A stretch of DNA of 39,536 bases from Phenylobacterium sp. Its GTDB lineage: Bacteria; Pseudomonadota; Alphaproteobacteria; Caulobacterales; Caulobacteraceae. The translations under genes were made by a program, and so were the position numbers. Below the pieces are notes generated by a model, which made no database searches, was not told the origin of the DNA, and was given only the letters and a program-made list of their open reading frames with translations. The stretch is from the NCBI RefSeq assembly GCF_025934275.1, contig NZ_JAICYI010000031.1, forward strand, positions 1 through 39,536, written 5' to 3'. Below, piece after piece: positions 28,103 through 34,547 of the stretch. Position 1 is the stretch's first letter. Each line of letters opens with the position of its first letter.

Positions 28103-28254
28103 AAACCGCAGAATACGCAGAAGGACGCAGGATCGACGGAGCGAGCTCAAGCACGCCGATCGCGCCCAAGGCGCGATCAACAAGCGTTCTGCGCCTTTCT
28201 GCGTTTTCTGCGGTTTCAAATCCTTCCGTGTCTTCCGGATTTTCCGTGGTTCAT
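28103..28254. repeat. Inverted-repeat intergenic element (copy 2)
   Basis: The left arm, starting AAACCGCAGAATACGCAGAA at 28103 and running to 28130, pairs with the right arm at 28187-28216 (ending TTTCTGCGTTTTCTGCGG plus TTT) with few mismatches. Inside is a perfect hairpin GATCGCGCC-CAA-GGCGCGATC (28158-28178). After the right arm comes a CCGTGGTT box (28220-28254). Arms and box match copy 1 at 21351-21552, so this is an interspersed family. It fills the gap between the DUF169 gene and the dioxygenase gene, and its tail may supply the leader of the latter. Confidence 0.78.
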
Positions 28255-28263
28255 AATGCCCCG

Positions 28264-29124
28264 ATGACCCGGCCCTTCGATGTCGAACCCTTGCCCGCCA
28301 CCTTCGGCGCGGTGGTCACCGGCCTGAGGCTCGCCGCCCTCTCCGACGCCGACTTCGCCGTGCTCTACGAGACCTGGCTCGACTACGCGCTCTTGATCTT
28401 CCCGGGCCAGCATCTGACGACCCAGCAACAGGTCGCCTTCGCCCGCCGGTTCGGGGCCCTGGAGTTCGACCTCGCGCCGATCTCCAACGTGCGCGCCGAC
28501 GGGTCCCTCCGCGCCGACGACGACAGCGACGACGTGATCAAGGTGCTGAAGGGCAACATGGGCTGGCACTGCGATTCCACCTACATGCCGGTGCAGGCCA
28601 AGGGCGCGGTCTTCACCGCCCACGTCGTGCCGGCCGAAGGCGGCGAGACCGGCTTCGCCGACATGCGCGCCGCCTACGACGCCCTGGACGAGGCGACCAG
28701 GTCCAGGATCGCGGACCTCTCGGCCTACCACTCGCTGCATTACAGCCAGGCCAAGCTCGGCCATCAGCACAGCGAAGGCAGCGCCTATTCCGGCTACGGC
28801 TTCCAGGTGAAGGACCCGCCGCTTCGGCCGCTGGTGAAAACCCATCCGGAGACCGGGCGCAAGTCGCTCAACGTCGGCCGCCACGCCTATGGGATCCCGG
28901 GGCTCGCGCCCGAGGAGTCCGAGCGCCTGATCGAGGACCTCGTCGCCTTCGCCGCCCAGCCGCCGCGGGTGTGGCATCACCACTGGAGTCCCGGCGACGC
29001 CATCGTCTGGGACAACCGCTGCCTGATGCACCGCGCCTGCCCGTGGGACATGCGCGAGCCGCGGGTGATGTACCACTCCCGCCTCGCCGGCGACCCGGTC
29101 GCCGAGTTCGCCGCTCACGCCTGA
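28264..29124 (+). CDS. TauD/TfdA-family 2-oxoglutarate dioxygenase
   Basis: The 286-aa protein has the Fe(II)-binding HxD at His102-Cys-Asp104 (GWHCDSTYMPVQAKG), the distal His256 in WDNRCLMHRACPWD and the Arg in MREPRVMYHSR. Regions TQQQVAFARRFG and SLNVGRHAYGIPGL also fit the TauD/TfdA group, which cleaves sulfonates, aryloxyacids or similar compounds. ATG 28264 is preferred; the GTG at 28228 lies within the repeat tail and no ribosome-binding site is strong before either. The substrate is unknown. Confidence 0.92.
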   Translation: MTRPFDVEPLPATFGAVVTGLRLAALSDADFAVLYETWLDYALLIFPGQHLTTQQQVAFARRFGALEFDLAPISNVRADGSLRADDDSDDVIKVLKGNMGWHCDSTYMPVQAKGAVFTAHVVPAEGGETGFADMRAAYDALDEATRSRIADLSAYHSLHYSQAKLGHQHSEGSAYSGYGFQVKDPPLRPLVKTHPETGRKSLNVGRHAYGIPGLAPEESERLIEDLVAFAAQPPRVWHHHWSPGDAIVWDNRCLMHRACPWDMREPRVMYHSRLAGDPVAEFAAHA

Positions 29125-29130
29125 ATCCCA

Positions 29131-29147
29131 GGCGTTCGGCGAACGCC
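29131..29147. terminator. Short hairpin after the dioxygenase gene
   Basis: GGCGTTC-GGC-GAACGCC (29131-29147) forms a perfect 7-bp stem with a 3-base loop, 7 bases after the stop at 29124. No U-run follows, so it may be a Rho-dependent end or only an mRNA 3' stabiliser. Confidence 0.4.
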
Positions 29148-29238
29148 GAAACCTTCCGCCGCTTGGATGAAGCTTGGCCTGCGAGACGTTGGGGCTCTCG
29201 GGCGGGGCGATCGTCATCGCAGACGTGGAGCACGCAAG

Positions 29239-29826
29239 ATGCGGAATCGACTGGCTATCCTCTCCCTCGCCGCGGCGGGCGGCCTTCTCCTGGCCACCAC
29301 CGCGCAGGCCCAGCTGCTGGGCGGCGGCGGCGCGATCGGCGGCGGCCTGGCTGGCGGCTTGGGCGGCGGGCTCGGCGGCGCGGCGGGAGGGCTCGGCGGA
29401 AGCCTCGCCGGCGGTCTCTCGGGCGATGCCCGGCTCGGCGTGGACTCCACGGCGCGCGACACGGTCGACGCCGCGCGCACGCGCAGCACAAGAGCCGCCC
29501 GGCGCGCGGCGCGGGCCGCGCATTCGGCCGCCGGCCAGGCGGAGGGCGCCGCGGGCGGCGCGGCCGCGACCGCTCAGGGACTCGCCGCCTCGACGACCGC
29601 CCAGGCGCAGGGCCAGGCGGCCGGCGCAGCGTCCGCAGCTCCTGTGAGCGCATCCGGCGCCGGATCGGCCCAGGGCTCGGCGCAGGCGGGCGGCGCCTCC
29701 CGCTCGGCCCATGCGGCGGGGTCGGGCTCCGGATCCGGCGACGCCAAGGCCAACGCCGGCGGGACGCACGCGAGCGTGCAAGCCGGGGCCTCGGCCTCAG
29801 GCTCGGCTGGCGTCAGTCAGCAATAG
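29239..29826 (+). CDS. Secreted Gly/Ala/Ser-rich low-complexity protein
   Basis: The 195-aa product has a clear signal peptide (MRNRLAILSLAAAGGLLLAT, cleavage after AQA near residue 24). A Gly-Gly-rich stretch follows (LLGGGGAIGGGLAGGLGG...), then an Arg/Ala helix-like block (DTVDAARTRSTRAARRAARAAHSAAG) and an Ala/Gln/Ser/Gly tail (TAQAQGQAAGAASAAPVSASG...). No family is recognised. Such composition occurs in cell-envelope or surface proteins. GGAGCACGCAAG lies before the ATG. It is convergent with the 83-aa gene at 29877, with a terminator hairpin between. Confidence 0.65.
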   Translation: MRNRLAILSLAAAGGLLLATTAQAQLLGGGGAIGGGLAGGLGGGLGGAAGGLGGSLAGGLSGDARLGVDSTARDTVDAARTRSTRAARRAARAAHSAAGQAEGAAGGAAATAQGLAASTTAQAQGQAAGAASAAPVSASGAGSAQGSAQAGGASRSAHAAGSGSGSGDAKANAGGTHASVQAGASASGSAGVSQQ

Positions 29827-29838
29827 GTTGAAGCGTCC

Positions 29839-29878
29839 AGGCGGCCGGCCGCGGAACTTCCGCCGGGCCCGGCCGCCT
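29839..29878. terminator. Bidirectional terminator between convergent genes
   Basis: AGGCGGCCGG (29839-29848) pairs perfectly with CCGGCCGCCT (29869-29878) across a 20-base loop that itself contains GCGGAACTTCCGC. It separates the plus-strand Gly/Ala-rich gene (stop 29826) from the minus-strand gene ending at 29877. No long U-run is seen on either side. Confidence 0.5.
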
Positions 29879-30128
29879 AGCTCTTCGCCAGCGCCCGCTT
29901 CAGTTGCACCGCGCCGCGGCGCGCGGCGGCCAAGAGCGAGGTCGCCATGACCACGGCGAAGATCGCGAACCAGAACAGGTCGCGCGCCCAGGTCTGCTGT
30001 TGGACGGGGTTGTGCACGTCGTCCCCCGAGCGCCCGCCGAGGAGCGCAGTGACGCCCAAGTAGTCGAGACAGCCGAGCGCGGCCCAGGTCAGGACCAGCG
30101 CGCCAACCACTCGAACCCACATGATCAT
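29877..30128 (-). CDS. Small two-helix membrane protein
   Basis: The 83-aa product has two membrane helices (VRVVGALVLTWAALGCLDYLG and DLFWFAIFAVVMATSLLAAA) joined by a polar loop (GGRSGDDVHNPVQQQTWA) and a basic tail (RRGAVQLKRALAKS), which suggests an N-in/C-in hairpin. The start is ATG 30128 or ATG 30122; GGGGGTC lies upstream of the first. No family recognised. It lies downstream of the HAD gene on the same strand after a 123-base gap. Confidence 0.65.
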   Translation of the reverse strand: MIMWVRVVGALVLTWAALGCLDYLGVTALLGGRSGDDVHNPVQQQTWARDLFWFAIFAVVMATSLLAAARRGAVQLKRALAKS

Positions 30129-30251
30129 GCGCCGACCCCCTTGAAACGCTGGCGCTTCACGGGCGCGAACATGGCGCCTTCGGCCCGCAAGTTCAAATCA
30201 AGCCTGCCTGCGGCGGCGGCGCAGGGGGCCGGGACGCCGACGGATGGGGGC

Positions 30252-30962
30252 TCATCGCACGCACGCCAGAACCAGGTCACGCACTTCATGCAGATCGCGC
30301 ACGACAAGGACGCAGAGCGCGCCGATCTCCTCGGTCGGCTCGAGCAGATCGGGCGCCATGATGGTCATCATGCCGGCCGCCGCCGCCGAGCGGACGCCGA
30401 TGTGCGAGTCTTCCAGGGCCAGACACGACCGCGGCTCGACCCCCAGGCGTTCGGCGGCCTTCAGGAATGGATCGGGCGCGGGCTTGCCGTTCTCGTAGTC
30501 GCCGCGGCAGACGATCGCGTCGAAACGATCCATCAGGCCGTGCGCGGTCAGGTGACGCTCGACGGTCGTGCGAGACGACGAGGTGGCGATCGCGCGCGGC
30601 AGCCGGACCTCGTCCAGGATGTCCAGCAGTTCCAGCGCTCCCGGCTTCAGGGCCAGCTTATGTTCGGCGATCAGCCAGAAATGGCGCGACCAGCTCGCGT
30701 GGAAGTCGTCGAACGGGAAGTCCTCGCCGAAGTGCGACAGGAACAGACCCCTGCACTGCGACCGCCGCACGCCGATCGACTGGCGGTAGATCTCCTCCGT
30801 GACCTCGTGCCCCGCTTCGTCGGCGGCGGAAAGAAGCGCCTCCTGCCAGAGCGCTTCGGTGTCGAACAGCAGGCCGTCCATGTCGAAGACCACCGCGCAG
30901 GGGCGATGCGGCAATGCCGCGCTGCGCTTGGCGTGGAGCGGTGGCGTCGAGGGGTTTGTCAC
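30252..30962 (-). CDS. HAD-family phosphatase (beta-phosphoglucomutase-like)
   Basis: The 236-aa HAD hydrolase has motif I VVFDMDGLLFDTEALW (Asp nucleophile and acid/base Asp), motif II AIATSSS, motif III Lys in NGKPAPDPFL and motif IV LALEDSHIGVRSAAAAG. The helical cap sits between motifs I and II, as in phosphoglucomutase/phosphatase types. Substrate unknown. The start is a GTG at 30962, immediately after the CoA-transferase stop. The gene is thus the last of the acyl-CoA operon and may remove a phosphate from a pathway intermediate or act on an unrelated sugar phosphate. Confidence 0.88.
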   Translation of the reverse strand: MTNPSTPPLHAKRSAALPHRPCAVVFDMDGLLFDTEALWQEALLSAADEAGHEVTEEIYRQSIGVRRSQCRGLFLSHFGEDFPFDDFHASWSRHFWLIAEHKLALKPGALELLDILDEVRLPRAIATSSSRTTVERHLTAHGLMDRFDAIVCRGDYENGKPAPDPFLKAAERLGVEPRSCLALEDSHIGVRSAAAAGMMTIMAPDLLEPTEEIGALCVLVVRDLHEVRDLVLACVR

Positions 30963-32165
30963 TCAGATCGCGCCTTGCGCCTTCAGCGCCTCGACCGCCG
31001 CAGCGTCGAGGCCGAGGAGCTGGCGATAGACCTCCGCATTGTCCGCGCCGATGGCGTGGCTCGGCTGGGCCGGGGTCTGCGGCGTGCCGTGATAGCGCAA
31101 GGGGCTGTTCGGCACGGTGATGCGCCCGAGGCTCGGGTGGTCGATCGTCTCCAGCATTCCGCGGCCCTGCATGTGCGCGTTGGCGAGCACCTCGTGCAGG
31201 TCGCGCACCGGGGCGGAGGGGACCTTGTGCCGGCCGGTGGCGGCGAAGATCTCCGCGCGGGTCAGCCCCGCCGCCCAGGCTTCCACCACCGCGTCGGTCT
31301 CGGCCATGTGCTCGACCCGCGCCGCATTGGTGGCGAACCGCGCGTCGCCGGCGAGGTCCTCGCGGCCCATGGCGCGCAGCAGCGCCGCCCAGTGGTCGTC
31401 GTTGTTGCAGATGATCGCGAACCAGCCGTCGCGGCAGGCGTAGACGTTGTAGGGGCTGACCGCGAGGCCGCCGTGGCGGTTGCCGGTGCGGCCGAGCGGC
31501 CGGTCGGGATTGTTGTGGATCATGCCAAGGTTGGAGGCCAGCGTCGGGAACATCGTCTCGATCATCGCCACCTCGACCAGGCGCCCGCGGCCGGTGCGCT
31601 CGCGCTCGAAGAGGGCGGTGGCGATCGCGCCATAGAGGTGGGTGCCGGACAGGAAGTCGGCGATCGCCGGCCCGGCCTTCACCGGCGGCCCGTCCGGGAA
31701 GCCGGTGACGCTGATCGCCCCCGAGGCGGCCTGGATGGTGATGTCCATGGCCAGGTTGTCCCGCTCCGGTCCCGAGAGGCCGTAGCCCGTCGCCGAGGCG
31801 TAGATCAGCCGGGGGTTTATCGCCATCAGCGCCTCGGCGCCCACGCCGAGCCGGTCCATCACGCCCGGCGCGAAGTTCTCGAGCAGCACGTCGGCCTTCA
31901 CGACCATCTCCTTGAGCAGCGCCACGCCGCGCGGGCTCTTGAGGTTCAGCGTGATCGTCCGCTTGTTGGAGTTCAGCATGGCGAGCGGCAGCGAGGCGCC
32001 GCCGCCCACCGCCTCGCGCACCCGCAGCGGCTCGCCGCGGGGCGGCTCGATCTTGATCACGTCGGCGCCGGCCTTGGCGAGCAGCAGGCCGGCGTAGGGC
32101 CCCTGATAGACCTGGCCGAAGTCGAGGACCGTGATGCCGGCGAGGGGCGGGGGCCGCGTCGCCAT
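30963..32165 (-). CDS. CaiB/BaiF-family (type III) CoA-transferase
   Basis: The 400-aa enzyme moves CoA between acyl groups. Landmarks are GITVLDFGQVYQGPYAGLLLAKAGADVIKIEPPRGEPLR (opening), SNKRTITLNLKSPRG, DVLLENFAPGVMDRLG, YASATGYGLSGPERDNLAMDI with the catalytic Asp in the AMD segment, and SPYNVYACRDGWFAIICNNDDHW. Family length is about 390-440. The ATG at 32165 shares one base with the stop of the acyl-CoA dehydrogenase (TGATG). A CoA-transferase next to acyl-CoA dehydrogenase and enoyl-CoA hydratase points to activation and beta-oxidation-like breakdown of an organic acid or steroid side chain. Confidence 0.94.
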   Translation of the reverse strand: MATRPPPLAGITVLDFGQVYQGPYAGLLLAKAGADVIKIEPPRGEPLRVREAVGGGASLPLAMLNSNKRTITLNLKSPRGVALLKEMVVKADVLLENFAPGVMDRLGVGAEALMAINPRLIYASATGYGLSGPERDNLAMDITIQAASGAISVTGFPDGPPVKAGPAIADFLSGTHLYGAIATALFERERTGRGRLVEVAMIETMFPTLASNLGMIHNNPDRPLGRTGNRHGGLAVSPYNVYACRDGWFAIICNNDDHWAALLRAMGREDLAGDARFATNAARVEHMAETDAVVEAWAAGLTRAEIFAATGRHKVPSAPVRDLHEVLANAHMQGRGMLETIDHPSLGRITVPNSPLRYHGTPQTPAQPSHAIGADNAEVYRQLLGLDAAAVEALKAQGAI

Positions 32166-33331
32166 CAGTAGAGCGCCTGGTCGAACAGGTCGCGCGCCAT
32201 CACGATGCGCTGCACCTCGCTCGGGCCCTCGCCGATCCGGCGGATGCGCATCTCGCGGTACCAGCGCTCCAGCGGCAGGTCCTTGGTCACCCCATAGCCG
32301 CCGTGGATCTGGATCGCGCGGTCGACCACGCGGCTCGCCCCTTCGCTCGCCAGCAGCTTGGCCATCGCCGCCTCGGTGCGGAACGGCTCGCCCCTCGCCG
32401 CCTTGCAGGCCGCCGCCAGGATCGCCCAGCGCGCGGTGCGGATGTCGATCTCGTTGTCGACAACCATCCACTGGATCGCCTGGCGGGTGGAGAGCGCCGC
32501 GCCGAAGGTCTCGCGCTGTTTGGCGTAGTCGATCGCCATCTCCTGGGCGCGGACGGCGACGCCCAGGCACCCGGCCGCATAGGGGATGCGCTGGCGGGTC
32601 AGCCGATCGTTGGCGATCGCGAAGCCGCGGTTCACCTCGCCCAGCACGTTGGCGTGCGGCACGCGCGCGTCCTCGAACTGCAGCTCGGTGCCATAGTGGC
32701 CGGAGCGCAGCGTGTGCACCACGCGCCGGACGTAGAACCCCGGCGTGTCCGCATCGACGATGAAGCAGGTGATGCCGCCGCGGCCCTTCTCGGCGTCGGT
32801 CCGTGCGAACACGATCCCGAAGTCGGCCCCGTCCGCCCCGGAAATGAAGATCTTCGACCCGGTGATCACCCACGCGTCGCCGTCGCGCACCGCCTTGGTG
32901 CGGATGGCGCGCGCCGGATCGGAGCCGCCGGAGGGCTCGGTCAGGCCGAAGAAGCCGCGCTTCTCGCCGCGCAGCATGGGGAACAGGTAGCGCTCCTTTT
33001 GGTCCTCGTTGGCCTCGTAGAGCTGGGCGAGGCCCGCGCCGCCGAACGCGCCGTAGCAGGGGGAGTAGAGCCCCGCCCGGTGTTGCGCCGTCTCGATGGC
33101 GATCAGCGTCTGCGTCACGATGTCGACGTCCGGGCCGCCGAACTCCGGGGGGATGCCCAGCCCGTAGAGGCCCATGGCGCGGGTCTTCTCGACCAGGCGG
33201 GCGTGGTCCTCGGGCTCCACGTGCGAGGCGTCCGGATCGAGCTTCGCCTCCAGCGGCCAGACCTCCTCGCGGACGAACCGGCGGACCTGGTCGACGATGA
33301 GCGCCTGCTCTTCGCTCGGCTCGAAGTCCAT
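32165..33331 (-). CDS. Acyl-CoA dehydrogenase
   Basis: The 388-aa FAD enzyme introduces a double bond into an acyl-CoA. It opens with FEPSEEQALIVDQVRRFVREEVWP, has GFFGLTEPSGGSD (FAD contact), VITGSKIFISGADGADF, LGHYGTELQFEDARVP-like HTLRSGHYGTELQFEDARVP, RQTFGA-like AKQRETFGAALSTRQ, QIHGGYGVTKDLPLERWYREMR, and RRIGEGPSEVQRIVMARD with the catalytic Glu in GEG. Electrons go to ETF. It is 9 bases after the small gene at 33341 and overlaps the CoA-transferase start by one base. Confidence 0.95.
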   Translation of the reverse strand: MDFEPSEEQALIVDQVRRFVREEVWPLEAKLDPDASHVEPEDHARLVEKTRAMGLYGLGIPPEFGGPDVDIVTQTLIAIETAQHRAGLYSPCYGAFGGAGLAQLYEANEDQKERYLFPMLRGEKRGFFGLTEPSGGSDPARAIRTKAVRDGDAWVITGSKIFISGADGADFGIVFARTDAEKGRGGITCFIVDADTPGFYVRRVVHTLRSGHYGTELQFEDARVPHANVLGEVNRGFAIANDRLTRQRIPYAAGCLGVAVRAQEMAIDYAKQRETFGAALSTRQAIQWMVVDNEIDIRTARWAILAAACKAARGEPFRTEAAMAKLLASEGASRVVDRAIQIHGGYGVTKDLPLERWYREMRIRRIGEGPSEVQRIVMARDLFDQALY

Positions 33332-33340
33332 GCGCGCCTC

Positions 33341-33673
33341 CTATCCGGGACGGAGCCGGCCGAGCCGCCGGCGCACGTCGGCGGCGTTGCCGGGCGGCAG
33401 CTGGCCGTGATCGGCCTTGTGGACCATCAGCAGCTCCTCGTAGCGGCTCATGTACTGCGCGGTGACCTCGGTCCGGAACTTGGTCGCCTCCTGCTTCGCC
33501 AGCGCCGCCTCGAGCTCGCTGCGCAGCCCGAACAGGGTGCGCCCGCCGGCGTAGCCGATGCGGACCACCGCGCCCGCCGCATCGCCCAGCTGGAACACCC
33601 CGAGCTCCGCCGGCAGGGCGGCGATCGCCTCGGGCGTGAGCGGCCGCCAGGGCTTCTCCAGGCGAACCCCCAT
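33341..33673 (-). CDS. Small GIY-YIG-like protein in the acyl-CoA operon
   Basis: The 110-aa product starts with MGVRLEKPWRPLTPEAIAAL and then has GVFQLGDAAGAVVRIGYAGGRTLFGLRSELEAAL. This looks like the two-stranded start of a GIY-YIG fold (GVFQLGD... VRIGYAG, followed by a helix). The catalytic Tyr and Arg of true nucleases are not convincingly present. The C-terminus is basic and Pro-rich (QLPPGNAADVRRRLGRLRPG). It starts in the last base of the enoyl-CoA hydratase stop (TGATG) and ends 9 bases before the acyl-CoA dehydrogenase, so it is an operon member. I do not know a function and call the fold only tentatively. Confidence 0.75.
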   Translation of the reverse strand: MGVRLEKPWRPLTPEAIAALPAELGVFQLGDAAGAVVRIGYAGGRTLFGLRSELEAALAKQEATKFRTEVTAQYMSRYEELLMVHKADHGQLPPGNAADVRRRLGRLRPG

Positions 33674-34428
33674 CACCGCCCCTCGAACCGCGGCAGGCGC
33701 TTCTCCAGCATCGCCGCCATGCCCTCGCGCGCATCGGCGCTGCGCGAAGCGGCGGTGACCAGCGCGTCGACGTCGTCGTGCGGGATCGCGTCGCGGAACG
33801 CCATGGCCCGGACCAGCAGCGCCTTCATCGCCCGGAGCGACAGGGGCGCGTTCGCCGCCAGCCGCCCGATGACGGCCGCGGCGGCCGCCTCCAGCTCCGC
33901 GGCGGGAACCGCCCGGTGGATCAGTCCGAGCTCGGCCATCCGCCGCGCGGGCAGCAGATCGCCCAGCAGCAGCATCTCGCGGGCGCCCACCGGCCCCGCC
34001 ACCTCCAGCAGCTTCTTGGCCAGGAACCAGGAGGGCGCCAGCCCGATCCTGGCGAGGCTCATGCCGAACCGCGCCGTCTCGCTCGCGACCACGAAGTCGC
34101 AGTGCAGCGCCAGCTCGTTGCCGCCGGCGATCGCATCGCCCTGCACCACGGCTGTGACCGGCAGGGGGTAGAGCTCGATCGCGTGCAGCATCTCTTCGAT
34201 CCCGCCCGAGGCCAGCCCGCCGCCGCCGCGCTCGCGCAGGTCCAGGCCGGCGCAGAAGGCGGGCCCCTCCGCCCGGATCACCGCGGCGCGCTCGGCGGGC
34301 GAGGGCGGCTGCGCGAACGCCGCCTTGAGCCCTTCCAGCATCTCGGCGTCCAGCGCGTTGCGCTTCTCGGGGCGCGCCAGCGTCACCTCGCGCACCGGCC
34401 CCCGAACCTCGACCCGGACCTTCTCCAT
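33673..34428 (-). CDS. Enoyl-CoA hydratase/isomerase-family protein
   Basis: The 251-aa crotonase-fold enzyme hydrates an enoyl-CoA. It begins VEVRGPVREVTLARPEKRNALDAEML, then AEGPAFCAGLDLRERGGGG (oxyanion loop), and AVVQGDAIAGGNELALHCDFVVASETARFGM (second oxyanion glycine). Then come RIGLAPSWFLAKKLLEVAGP with the segment holding the usual catalytic Glu (here atypical), and RMAELGLIHRAVP. ATG 34428 has AGGAG upstream. The position of the second acidic residue is not clear, so hydratase versus isomerase or another crotonase activity is open. First gene of the five-gene acyl-CoA operon; divergent from dnaG. Confidence 0.9.
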   Translation of the reverse strand: MEKVRVEVRGPVREVTLARPEKRNALDAEMLEGLKAAFAQPPSPAERAAVIRAEGPAFCAGLDLRERGGGGLASGGIEEMLHAIELYPLPVTAVVQGDAIAGGNELALHCDFVVASETARFGMSLARIGLAPSWFLAKKLLEVAGPVGAREMLLLGDLLPARRMAELGLIHRAVPAAELEAAAAAVIGRLAANAPLSLRAMKALLVRAMAFRDAIPHDDVDALVTAASRSADAREGMAAMLEKRLPRFEGR

Positions 34429-34547
34429 CGCTCCTGCCGTCTTTTTCTTTTCGTTGTAGCGGCCGCGCGCCGCGGGGGCGAGCGCGGCGTCGCATTGCCG
34501 AGGTGCGCCGGGCGGGCGCAAGATGATCGCCCTGGGGGCCCGCCGCC

